Source: Cytobacillus horneckiae (lineage in GTDB: Bacteria > Bacillota > Bacilli > Bacillales > Cytobacillaceae). From it: a stretch of DNA of 43,857 nucleotides. Below the pieces are notes generated by a model. The model saw only the letters and a program-made list of their open reading frames with translations. It was not told the DNA's origin and did not search any database. The position numbers and the translations under genes are program-made. Shown in pieces: positions 16,737 to 23,493 of the stretch (position 1 is the first letter of the stretch; every line of letters starts with the position of its first letter). Location: contig NZ_PISD01000061.1 in the NCBI RefSeq assembly GCF_002835735.1, positions 1 through 43,857 of the forward strand, in the 5' to 3' direction.

Positions 16737-17267
16737 CTGGGCTATGTTAGAAAATTAGAAGTCACATATAACGAAGATCGTGATGATTACCATCCACATT
16801 TTCATGTGTTGATTGCAGTTAATAAAAGTTATTTTACTGATAAAGATTATTATATTTCTCGGGATCGGTGGCTCGAGCTGTGGCAAGAGGTCACGAAAAA
16901 CCCACTCATTACACAAGTTGACGTGCGGAAAGTTCGCAACGGTCGAGATGATAAAGTGTACGAGATTGCTAAATACTCGGCGAAAGATAGCGACTATTTA
17001 ATTAATCAAGAAGTTTTCGAGGTATTTTATAAAGCTTTGAAAGGTAAGAGATTAATTGTTTTTTCTGGGCTATTTAAAGACGCTATGACTAAATTTAAAA
17101 ACGGTGAGTTAGACGGCTACAAAGAAAAAGATGTGACAAAATATGTCTATGCCATCATGTATAATTGGGGTGGTAAGAAGTATATCGAATTAGAAAAACG
17201 ATATTTGACCGATGATGAACTGGAAGAAATCAATGGGAAATTGATTGATGAAAAAGAAGTAGATTAA
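16737..17267 (+). pseudogene. N-terminally truncated rolling-circle replication initiator (pUB110-type Rep)
   Basis: The open frame starts after an in-frame TAG at 16734 with GYVRKLEVTYNEDRDDYHPH followed by FHVLIAVNK. This is the HUH metal-binding motif of Rep_1-family initiators of small Bacillus/Staphylococcus plasmids. It continues through VYEIAKYSAKDSDYL, which holds the expected nicking tyrosine, and FKDAMTKFKNGELDGYKEKD. The N-terminal half and any ribosome site are missing. Codon use is visibly richer in G and C than the neighbours (TCGGTGGCTCGAGCTGTGGC), consistent with a foreign origin. It marks past fusion with a small rolling-circle plasmid. Confidence 0.75.
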
Positions 17268-17336
17268 GATACAATAGATTTCAACAAACGGGCCAGATTG
17301 TAGCATAAGTAAATTTGGTTATTAGATATAAAATAC

Positions 17337-17372
17337 GAGTCGATTTCTTTTATAAGAAATCGGCTCTTTTGA
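17337..17372 (+). terminator. intrinsic terminator after the Rep relic
   Basis: GAGTCGATTTCTT (17337-17349) and AAGAAATCGGCTC (17354-17366) form a 13-bp stem with one G-U pair and a 4-nt loop, followed by TTTT. Confidence 0.8.
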
Positions 17373-17385
17373 TTTGATGCAATAT

Positions 17386-17421
17386 TTATCTTGCATTAGT
17401 ACAATATGTAATGTAAGATAA
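17386..17421 (+). promoter_or_regulatory. promoter and dyad operator of the XRE/membrane pair
   Basis: TTGCAT (17391-17396) and TAAGAT (17414-17419) are 17 bp apart. TTATCTTGCATTA (17386-17398) and TAATGTAAGATAA (17409-17421) are inverted repeats matching at 12 of 13 positions and cover both promoter elements. An autoregulatory site for the following XRE protein is the simplest reading. The sequence differs from the 18-bp palindrome used elsewhere. Confidence 0.6.
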
Positions 17422-17466
17422 AGTTAACAAAATGTTAGATATATCATTCATTATGTAGGTGAGTAT

Positions 17467-17661
17467 ATGGTAAATAAAATGAAATTGACAAGAGTAGAAA
17501 GAGGTTTAACCCAGGCACAACTTGCGAAACAAGTAAATGCTACAAGGCAAACTATCGGATTGATTGAAAAAGGGGAGTACAATCCCAGTTTGAATTTGTG
17601 TATTGCTATTGCTAAAGCATTAAATAAAACATTAGATGATTTATTTTGGGAAGGTGATTAA
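17467..17661 (+). CDS. XRE-family HTH regulator
   Basis: This 64-residue protein is a single Cro/CI-type HTH: LTRVERGLTQAQLAKQVNAT followed by RQTIGLIEKGEYNPSL, with a family-typical end (ALNKTLDDLFWEGD). The ATG overlaps a weak ribosome site, TAGGTGAG. It abuts the following membrane-protein gene without a gap. XRE regulators of this size paired with a membrane protein are frequent in Firmicutes, and the regulator normally controls its own operon. The dyad at 17386-17421 fits this. Confidence 0.85.
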   Translation: MVNKMKLTRVERGLTQAQLAKQVNATRQTIGLIEKGEYNPSLNLCIAIAKALNKTLDDLFWEGD

Positions 17662-18132
17662 ATGATTCGCTCATTCTTAAATGCTTTTTTACCAGAAGAT
17701 GAATATAAACGGTTGCGAATACTTTATTTTATGGCTGAAACTACATTTTTATCGGTAATAATTTTATTTTTACTTGGTTTCTTGAAATACTTTTTAAATT
17801 TCAATTTAGATACTGATTTTATATTACTATTAACTCCACCTATTATGTTGGCTTACTCGTATTTCCGATATGTTTTTTCAGGAATAGAACATACCGAGGT
17901 GTCGAGTAAGAATGAATATATGAAAAAGCGACGAACAGCTGTCATCCGATCTTTGTCAATGGGTGTTATTTTTTCTATTATATTTTTAATCGTTAAAGGA
18001 ATACCCAATAACTGGAATGACGGAATAGATTTGATTGCTATGCCGATAATTTTTACGGTGTTGTATTTTCTATTTGAGATGATTTCTTTAAAGAAGTCTT
18101 ACAAACAGAATAAGAATCTAACAGATGATTAA
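17662..18132 (+). CDS. four-helix membrane protein paired with the XRE regulator
   Basis: The ATG follows the regulator's stop codon immediately, with GGAAGGTG as ribosome site. Hydrophobic stretches lie around residues 23-45 (ETTFLSVIILFLLGFLKYFL), 53-70, 96-112 (SMGVIFSIIFLIVKGI) and 125-143. The loop after helix 2 is charged. No enzyme motif was seen. The pairing suggests a sensor or modulator for the regulator, or an immunity-like membrane protein. Unrecognised family. Confidence 0.65.
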   Translation: MIRSFLNAFLPEDEYKRLRILYFMAETTFLSVIILFLLGFLKYFLNFNLDTDFILLLTPPIMLAYSYFRYVFSGIEHTEVSSKNEYMKKRRTAVIRSLSMGVIFSIIFLIVKGIPNNWNDGIDLIAMPIIFTVLYFLFEMISLKKSYKQNKNLTDD

Positions 18133-18169
18133 AAGTTATTACTCAATCGGGCGCGTTTATTGAAGAACG

Positions 18170-18197
18170 AAGATCGTCATTTGACGGTCTTTTTTTC
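18170..18197 (+). terminator. intrinsic terminator after the XRE/membrane pair
   Basis: AAGATCGTC pairs with GACGGTCTT (one G-U) around the loop ATTT, followed by seven T. Confidence 0.85.
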
Positions 18198-18409
18198 GTC
18201 TAAAAGCTGACTAGCTGCAGAATGAAAAATGTGGCATTCGTCAACGGTAAATGTCTGACCGAAACGAAGTGAAGGGAATTTAAGGAGTTGACGAATTCAC
18301 TGCACCCGAACCCTCTTGGCTTTTCCAAATGCACATTTGCTTTTCCCTTTACATTAATAAGTACTTTTTTATTAGACAAAAGAAGAATATAAAATTAAAA
18401 TAGAGATAT
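18198..18409. other. non-coding stretch of higher GC, possible remnant of a rolling-circle plasmid
   Basis: No gene is visible. Several short complementary segments (for example GAATGAAAAATGTGGCATTC and GAATTTAAGGAGTTGACGAATTC-like sequence) and base composition unlike the surrounding DNA could be a decayed single-strand origin accompanying the Rep relic. I cannot match it to a known origin type, so the suggestion is weak. Confidence 0.2.
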
Positions 18410-18546
18410 ACTAATAAAAAATTAGTCGTTGAAATGCTGGAACATTTCAACGACTAATGTACAAACGATACCCAAATGGGATCGGCAGGCAGAAAAAATA
18501 ATCCAACCCTTGGCCGTTATTCAAGTAGGTGGATTATTTTTTTTTG
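18410..18546 (+). ncRNA. candidate antitoxin RNA overlapping the toxin 3' end
   Basis: A promoter-like TTAGACA and TAAAAT (17-bp spacing, about 18376-18405) would start an RNA near 18410. That RNA contains a perfect 16-bp hairpin (18421-18458: ATTAGTCGTTGAAATG, 6-nt loop, complement). It ends at AATAATCC...GGATTATT with nine T at about 18541, so it would be complementary to the last codons and 3' region of the toxin on the other strand. This matches the layout of TxpA/RatA-like type I modules. Transcription is inferred, not shown. Confidence 0.45.
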
Positions 18547-18617
18547 TCTTTATTTGAGACAGTGACCATTAAAGTAGCAAATGCGATAGCCACCATTAAG
18601 GATTCAAAAACTGTCAT
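18534..18617 (-). CDS. holin-like type I toxin peptide (TxpA/BsrE-like)
   Basis: The ATG at 18617 on the minus strand follows the strong site GGGAGGTG. The 27-residue peptide begins MTVFESLMVAIAFATLMVTV and ends SNKDKKK: one membrane helix with a lysine-rich tail. The start resembles the 'putative holin-like toxin' family, in which M-S/T-x-[FY]-x-[AS]-L-M recurs. Such peptides depolarise the membrane and are silenced by an antisense RNA. A convergent RNA candidate overlaps its 3' end. It probably acts as a plasmid addiction module. Confidence 0.75.
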   Translation of the reverse strand: MTVFESLMVAIAFATLMVTVSNKDKKK

Positions 18618-18738
18618 TGGCAACACCTCCCTTCACCATTAAAAGCACTGGTTTATAGGAAATCATTGCCGACCCACCACCTGAACTATCATCGTACCTC
18701 TTAATTATAACCTATGAATCTATTAAGAACCACACTTT

Positions 18739-18812
18739 TTAACCGAATACAGTTAAAACACTTGCTTATGGACAAGTATTTTTCTATACTTTTATTAACT
18801 GAATACAGTTAA
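18739..18812 (+). promoter_or_regulatory. promoter with two operators for the HTH-NGN-RecD2 operon
   Basis: TTGCTT (18762-18767) and TATACT (18785-18790) are 17 bp apart. TTAACCGAATACAGTTAA (18739-18756, 17 of 18) lies just upstream of the -35, and the perfect copy TTAACTGAATACAGTTAA (18795-18812) covers the start site. The two sites are 56 bp apart. The flanking placement fits repression by a dimeric HTH protein. Confidence 0.8.
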
Positions 18813-18837
18813 TAAAATGTGAAAGGATATTGAAAAA

Positions 18838-19065
18838 ATGAAACTTCCTAAAAACTTACCAATTAACACAAAATATCTAAACGAGTATATGCAAAATCAT
18901 AACCTTAACAATCGTGAATTAGCAAACAAAATAGGAATGCATGAAAGTAGTATAAGTAGGATTTTAAAAAGCGAAAAGGGTGTAGGCATAAAATTCATTG
19001 TAGGAACGATTAAAAACTTACATGACCTTGAAATCGAAAGGCTTCTAAATATTGAAAAGGAGTGA
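18838..19065 (+). CDS. small HTH DNA-binding protein
   Basis: This 75-residue protein has one Cro/XRE-like HTH: MQNHNLNNRELANKIGMHES then SSISRILKSEKGVGIKF. It ends in LHDLEIERLLNIEKE. GAAAGGAT precedes the ATG. It is the first gene behind the paired operators at 18739-18812, so it is a candidate autorepressor or Cro-like counterpart of the repressor encoded at 41650-41946. The NusG-N-like gene follows 6 bp after it. Confidence 0.8.
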   Translation: MKLPKNLPINTKYLNEYMQNHNLNNRELANKIGMHESSISRILKSEKGVGIKFIVGTIKNLHDLEIERLLNIEKE

Positions 19066-19071
19066 AGAAAA

Positions 19072-19572
19072 ATGTCTTTTTTTATAGTTCAAGTGCAAAC
19101 AAACTATGAAATCAAAGTTCAAAAAAGGCTACATCAATTATTTATGCAGAGAAAAGAGAACATTGTTAAATCCATTTATGCATTAGATAGCTACAAAGGT
19201 TTTGATAATAATATTCCTGGTGAAAAGGAATTAAATCGATTCTGGTATTTTAATAGGATTCGCGAGCAGTTGAATAATATGAGGTATGCGTATGCAAGGA
19301 TAAGCCCAGCAGACCAGTCCTTAAGAAAAGAGTACAAAGAACAGATTAAACTTCTTTCCAAAGAAATAAAAAATGCTCCTGCTTTTAAGCAACATAAAAA
19401 TGTTCTAAAAGGCTACATAATCATTGAACTTCTAGGGGAATTAGGAACACTCCCTGCTTCCATATATTACGACATTAAATCGATACCACACGTAATAGGT
19501 ATTCCCAATAAATACAATGTCCCAGATAAAGAAATTTATCACTTCTTTGAAAACATGGAACAAACTATTTAA
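19072..19572 (+). CDS. NusG N-terminal-domain (NGN)-like transcription factor
   Basis: In this 166-residue protein, SFFIVQVQTNYEIKVQKRLH matches the first strand and helix of the NusG N-terminal domain, which grips RNA polymerase. KNVLKGYIIIELLGELGTLP followed by ASIYYDIKSIPHVIGIPN matches the 'GY-hydrophobic ... P-GV' core. Between them, about residues 30-100 form a charged helical insertion absent from housekeeping NusG. No C-terminal KOW domain is present. Specialised NusG paralogues (LoaP, RfaH, ActX) make polymerase read through terminators in particular operons. Here it lies in the operator-controlled replication operon of an element full of terminator-gated genes. Confidence 0.65.
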   Translation: MSFFIVQVQTNYEIKVQKRLHQLFMQRKENIVKSIYALDSYKGFDNNIPGEKELNRFWYFNRIREQLNNMRYAYARISPADQSLRKEYKEQIKLLSKEIKNAPAFKQHKNVLKGYIIIELLGELGTLPASIYYDIKSIPHVIGIPNKYNVPDKEIYHFFENMEQTI

Positions 19573-19589
19573 AGGAAGGAGTTATTTAT

Positions 19590-21845
19590 ATGCAAAATCA
19601 CATAGATCAAGTTGAATACAAAGGAATAATAGATAAATTTATTTATCAGAAAGACGAATATAAAATAGGAATTCTTCTTAGTGTTAATGGCAAAGTAACC
19701 TTTAAAGGAACGCTTTATGGAGTTACAAAAGGACAAGAAGTCATTTTAAAGGGTAGATGGGTTAATGACCAAAAGTATGGAAAGCAGCTACAAATATCAT
19801 CTTGGGAAAAACCTATTCCTAAGACTGCTAAAGAATTAATTGCATTCCTTACTTCAAAATATATTAAAGGCTGTGGAGTAAAACAAGCTGAAAGAATCAT
19901 AGAGAGCTTGGGTAGCAATGCTATTGAAATTATCCTCAAAGAAAAAGAAAGCTCTCTGTTAAAGGTGAAAGGAATACGAAAAAAAAGGGCTAAACAAATA
20001 TATGAGAGTATTAAGGAATCATTTTCTCTTCAAAGAACAATTGAAGAACTTTCAAAAATCGGACTATCTCCTGAAATCGCAATTAAACTTTTTACAATTT
20101 ATAGTGATGAAACGGTTAAAGTTATTAAGGGGAATCCATTCTTATTGGTACATCATAAAATTTTAAAATTCCCTGAAGCAGATGATATTTCCAGAAAGTT
20201 AGTTATGTATCCATTAACTGGATTAAGAATAGAAGCCGCCATAAATTATCTTCTAGATGAAAACTGTGCTAAATATGGACATTGCTATATTTCTGAAACT
20301 GAGTTAGTAAATAAAGCAATATCATTACTTAATAATAAAAAGAATGACTTCATAAATGAACAATCTGTTTTACAGTCAATCTATTCTTTAGAAGATCAAT
20401 CTATTGTAATTGAGGAAAATCGTGTATACCCTAAAAAATTTTATGATTATGAGGAAAAAGCAGCTGTAAAACTTATATCATTATTAAATTCTAAAAAAAA
20501 GGTATTTAATAATGAAGTGAAATTAAATAACCATATTAAAGAATACCAGTTAAAAAACAAAGTGATTTTATCCGAAGAACAAAAACAAGCAATTAAAGCT
20601 GTATTAAACAATAAAGTAATGATATTAACTGGCAATGCAGGAACAGGTAAAACCACTGTTTTAAAAGCCATAATACATATTTATCAACAAGTATACCCCA
20701 AAGATAAAATCTCATTGTCAGCTCCTACAGGAAGAGCAAGTAGAAGGATGAAGGAGGTCACCCAACATGAAGCTACTACAAACCATCGATTACTTGGATA
20801 TAATCAAGGGTTAACTAATATAGAATTTGAATATAATTCGTCAAATCAATTAAAATATGATTTTTTAATAATCGACGAAATGAGTATGGTAGATTTACAT
20901 CTGTTTCACGCCTTATTACAAGCAATAAACCCACATGCAAGAGTATTGTTTACAGGGGATGCTGACCAACTGCCTAGTATTAACCCAGGCAATGTATTAT
21001 TGGACTTAATAAAATCTAAATTGCCTTGTATTAGGTTAAGGGAAGTATTCAGACAAGCAAAAGAAAGCCAAATTATTACTAATGCTAACAGAGTAAATAA
21101 GGGGAAAAGTATAGAAATCGATCAAACAAAAGATGATATGTATTTTATACAAAGAGCAAATGATATGAGCATTGCTAATACATTGATTAAAAGCGCTGTG
21201 AGGTTCATAGAGAAAGGTTATTCTATTTCAGACCTTTTAATACTAACCCCTATGAAAAATGGCGAAATAGGGACATACAGAATGAACAGCAGATTACAAG
21301 ATATCTTAAATCCGTATAGTATAAATAAAAATGAAGTGAAGCAGGGGAACAAGATTTTTAGGGAAGGCGATAAAGTAATACAAACTATAAATAGACCTGA
21401 AGATGGGGTATTTAACGGGGACATTGGTATAATCACACATATTGGAAGTAACACCAAAGGAGATAATGGAAATCGGGAAATTGACATTATCTCCTGTGAC
21501 TATCAAGGAATCCAAGTAACATATAAGAAAGATGAATGGCGGGAAATAGAACTGGGATATTCTATAACCATTCATAAGTCTCAAGGTGGACAAGCACCTA
21601 TTGTACTTATACCAATGTCTATGGCACATTATAACATGCTAATTAGAAATTTAATATATACAGGAATGACCAGAGCAGAAGAAAAGTTAATATTTATAGG
21701 AGATATGAATGCTTTAAATAAAGGAATTAACACTAATAGAATAATTGAAAGAAGAACTACATTAGCCAATAAAATCCAAAAAAATATAGAGAAATTAACT
21801 GAATTCCATAAAAAACGCTCGAAAAATATCGAAAATGTGTTATAA
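19590..21845 (+). CDS. recD2: RecD2-like SF1B 5'-3' DNA helicase
   Basis: This 751-residue protein matches RecD2 length. Order: N-terminal OB-like region (YKGIIDKFIYQKDEYKIGIL), helix-hairpin-helix segments (LLKVKGIRKKRAKQIYESI), Walker A LTGNAGTGKTTVLKA (about residues 346-360), motif Ia SAPTGRASRRMKE, Walker B LIIDEMSMVDL, motif III FTGDADQLPSINPGN, and the C-terminal SH3/UvrD-like end GYSITIHKSQGGQAPIVLIP and YTGMTRAEEKL. Chromosomal RecD2 aids fork repair. A plasmid copy beside the initiator may load at or process the origin. It follows the NGN-like gene by 18 bp behind AAAGGAAGGAG. A promoter for the initiator gene is embedded at its 3' end. Confidence 0.92.
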   Translation: MQNHIDQVEYKGIIDKFIYQKDEYKIGILLSVNGKVTFKGTLYGVTKGQEVILKGRWVNDQKYGKQLQISSWEKPIPKTAKELIAFLTSKYIKGCGVKQAERIIESLGSNAIEIILKEKESSLLKVKGIRKKRAKQIYESIKESFSLQRTIEELSKIGLSPEIAIKLFTIYSDETVKVIKGNPFLLVHHKILKFPEADDISRKLVMYPLTGLRIEAAINYLLDENCAKYGHCYISETELVNKAISLLNNKKNDFINEQSVLQSIYSLEDQSIVIEENRVYPKKFYDYEEKAAVKLISLLNSKKKVFNNEVKLNNHIKEYQLKNKVILSEEQKQAIKAVLNNKVMILTGNAGTGKTTVLKAIIHIYQQVYPKDKISLSAPTGRASRRMKEVTQHEATTNHRLLGYNQGLTNIEFEYNSSNQLKYDFLIIDEMSMVDLHLFHALLQAINPHARVLFTGDADQLPSINPGNVLLDLIKSKLPCIRLREVFRQAKESQIITNANRVNKGKSIEIDQTKDDMYFIQRANDMSIANTLIKSAVRFIEKGYSISDLLILTPMKNGEIGTYRMNSRLQDILNPYSINKNEVKQGNKIFREGDKVIQTINRPEDGVFNGDIGIITHIGSNTKGDNGNREIDIISCDYQGIQVTYKKDEWREIELGYSITIHKSQGGQAPIVLIPMSMAHYNMLIRNLIYTGMTRAEEKLIFIGDMNALNKGINTNRIIERRTTLANKIQKNIEKLTEFHKKRSKNIENVL

Positions 21846-21846
21846 T
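21841..21846 (+). promoter_or_regulatory. extended -10 of the initiator gene promoter
   Basis: TGTTATAAT, a perfect TATAAT with a TG extension, overlaps the end of the helicase gene. The -35 (TCGAAA-like, 16 bp upstream) is weak, as expected for an extended -10 promoter. It would start a leader of about 195 nt containing the structures described below. Confidence 0.55.
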
Positions 21847-21869
21847 GTTCTACAGAATCTATTAAAGTT

Positions 21870-21951
21870 CGGAAAACAGAGCAACGCTCTAACCTTTCAG
21901 AGTTTGGCGACCTTGAAGGTTAGAGCGTCGGGATTTCTTTAGATATAATTT
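21870..21951 (-). ncRNA. candidate antisense copy-control RNA
   Basis: On the minus strand, TTAAGT (21981-21986) and TTATAT (21958-21963), 17 bp apart, would start an RNA near 21951. It contains the near-perfect stem CGCTCTAACCTT/AAGGTTAGAGCG (21885-21896 and 21916-21927) and ends after a short T-rich stretch near 21870, giving about 82 nt. The 19-nt loop, in the mRNA sense, carries TTGGCG, a U-turn-type sequence common in plasmid antisense/target loops. Size, position and partner structures match counter-transcribed RNAs of theta and rolling-circle plasmids. Confidence 0.5.
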
Positions 21952-22006
21952 ACTTTAATATAAGAATAACATATTTTTTTACTTAAAGTAAAGAGTATTT
22001 AAGAGC

Positions 22007-22047
22007 AATCCTGCCTTTTTCCACTGATTAAAGGAGGATTTTTTTAC
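22007..22047 (+). promoter_or_regulatory. attenuator hairpin that contains the initiator's ribosome site
   Basis: AATCCTGCCTTT (22007-22018) pairs with AAAGGAGGATT (22030-22040) at 11 bp with one bulged G. The 3' arm contains the ribosome site AAAGGAGG, and seven T follow. Formation would both terminate transcription and hide the ribosome site. Together with the upstream antisense target hairpin this is a classic transcription-attenuation control of a rep gene. Confidence 0.7.
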
Positions 22048-22048
22048 T

Positions 22049-23029
22049 TTGAAGCCACATAATTATAAAGATGATGAATTCATTCATTTAGTGTACAAGG
22101 GCAGTAAAAAAGATGAAATGATTGAAATTCCATTTAGAGACATTGAGAGCATGGATCTAAACAAACGTGGTACACCAATTCCATATACTATGAGTAATGT
22201 CGTAAACTTAGAAAGATATATGTTACTCTATTGGTCGCCGATAATTGGAAGTGATTCTATTATTCTATTCTTACATTTATGGGAATATTGCGATAGGAAA
22301 TCAGGGGTTGATATATGTTACCCGAAGATTAATGAACTTGCGCTTAGAATGGGGAAAACAGCTCCTACTATAAGGAACATTCTTAAGAAACTAGAAGAAA
22401 ATAATTTTATTATAACAATTCATAGATTAAATAGACTTCATAATAATAAAGAGACTAGTCCAATCTATAAATTACGTCAAACAATCCCATTAATCTCAAA
22501 AGAGCAATATCTAAAATTGCCAGAAAGCCTACAAAAAAGACATGACGATTATATGGAAAGGTTTGCAACTGGAACAGACCTAGAATGGTTTACTTATGAT
22601 TCTAATGAAACTATAGAATCACTAAAGGCTAATGGAGATAAAATTATTTCTAGTAAGTCACGTGAAGAAATTAAAGCAGTTTTGAAACGAGAACAAGAAG
22701 AAGAATTCATTATGGCCAATCTTGGTGATGATATTAAGAACACTCTTATCCCTAACAAGGAGTTTTTAGAACTTCTTATGGATTATAATTTTAGTAAAGC
22801 TTCTGCTGAAATATACTTTCAAAACTCTATAGTTCTATATGATTCTTCAATATTTACAGTTCACATTATTACACAAAGCAGCTCACAAAAAGAATTTCTT
22901 GAAAATGGGCTGAACGAATATCAGCAAAGTAACCTACGCAAAGCACTTGATAAAATCTATGAAGAATCCATTTACGATATAAAATACTTTACAGCTGAAC
23001 AATACATAATGAAAATTCTGAAGGGGTAA
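22049..23029 (+). CDS. winged-helix plasmid replication initiator (theta type)
   Basis: This 326-residue protein has a TTG start 11 bp after AGGAGG. The region around residues 60-130 (NVVNLERYMLLYWSPIIGSD; INELALRMGKTAPTIRNILK; KLEENNFIITIHRLNR) is a winged helix of the kind found in plasmid initiators and DnaD-like proteins. The C-terminal part, NTLIPNKEFLELLMDYNFSK onward, looks like a helical oligomerisation or loading domain. It is not a clear RepA_N or RepB member. The role is inferred mainly from context: attenuator and antisense-type control upstream, and seven iterons with DnaA-box-like sequences directly downstream. Confidence 0.7.
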   Translation: MKPHNYKDDEFIHLVYKGSKKDEMIEIPFRDIESMDLNKRGTPIPYTMSNVVNLERYMLLYWSPIIGSDSIILFLHLWEYCDRKSGVDICYPKINELALRMGKTAPTIRNILKKLEENNFIITIHRLNRLHNNKETSPIYKLRQTIPLISKEQYLKLPESLQKRHDDYMERFATGTDLEWFTYDSNETIESLKANGDKIISSKSREEIKAVLKREQEEEFIMANLGDDIKNTLIPNKEFLELLMDYNFSKASAEIYFQNSIVLYDSSIFTVHIITQSSSQKEFLENGLNEYQQSNLRKALDKIYEESIYDIKYFTAEQYIMKILKG

Positions 23030-23046
23030 TTCCCCTTCTTTTTTTT
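23020..23046 (+). terminator. terminator overlapping the initiator stop codon
   Basis: GAAGGGG (23020-23026) and CCCCTTC (23032-23038) pair around a loop containing the TAA stop, followed by about eight T. Confidence 0.8.
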
Positions 23047-23079
23047 GTTCAAATGTTAGACAAAATATTATTTTTAAAT

Positions 23080-23292
23080 AGCAGTAAATTTTTTTCTGCT
23101 ATATGACATATCAGGCAGAAATATTCTTTCTGCCTAGCAATAAATTTTTTTCTGCCTTTGGAGAAATTTTTTTTCTGCCTTATTTCAACTACTTATGCAC
23201 AGATTTTAGTGGATAACCTAGCAGAAAATTTTTTTCTGCCTTAAATCTTAGCAATAAATTTTTTTCTGCTATACAGTAAATTTTTTTCTGCC
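23080..23292. repeat. oriV: replication origin with seven iterons and DnaA-box-like sites
   Basis: Seven repeats of about 21 bp follow the pattern GCAATAAATTTTTTTCTGCC. Copies start near 23080, 23114 (variant with internal symmetry GGCAGAAA/TTTCTGCC), 23136, 23160, 23220, 23250 and 23273, all in the same orientation. Between the fourth and fifth lie TTATGCACA (23193-23201) and, inverted, TTATCCACT (23208-23216), each one base from the DnaA box TTATCCACA. AT-rich DNA follows. This is the usual anatomy of an iteron-type theta origin bound by the adjacent initiator. Confidence 0.88.
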
Positions 23293-23493
23293 CTAATTCT
23301 TTATTATTCCTAAATGTTTTAAAGAAATAATAAATATAAATAATAAATACAATTATTTACTCACTTTTATTTCGTTTTTTTTAGAATTAAAATTTATAAA
23401 AATATATATGCTAAAATTATTATCATCATTTCGATTTAGTTAGAACCTTTATTACAAATTTAAATAACACACCCAATTGAAAGGAAAAATACG

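Noticed and set aside
16813..17001. Second open frame inside the Rep relic
   Set aside because: Out of frame with the HUH motif, and low-complexity composition.
21790..21805. TTAACTGAATTC inside the helicase gene as an operator
   Set aside because: Only a half site, within coding sequence and not positioned on promoter boxes. Similar half sites at 23898, 29826 and 36865 were rejected for the same reason.
23080..23292. CRISPR-like regularly repeated sequence
   Set aside because: Repeats are about 21 bp, very A/T-rich and irregularly spaced with no unique 30-40 bp spacers, and there are no cas genes. Iterons beside a rep gene explain them.
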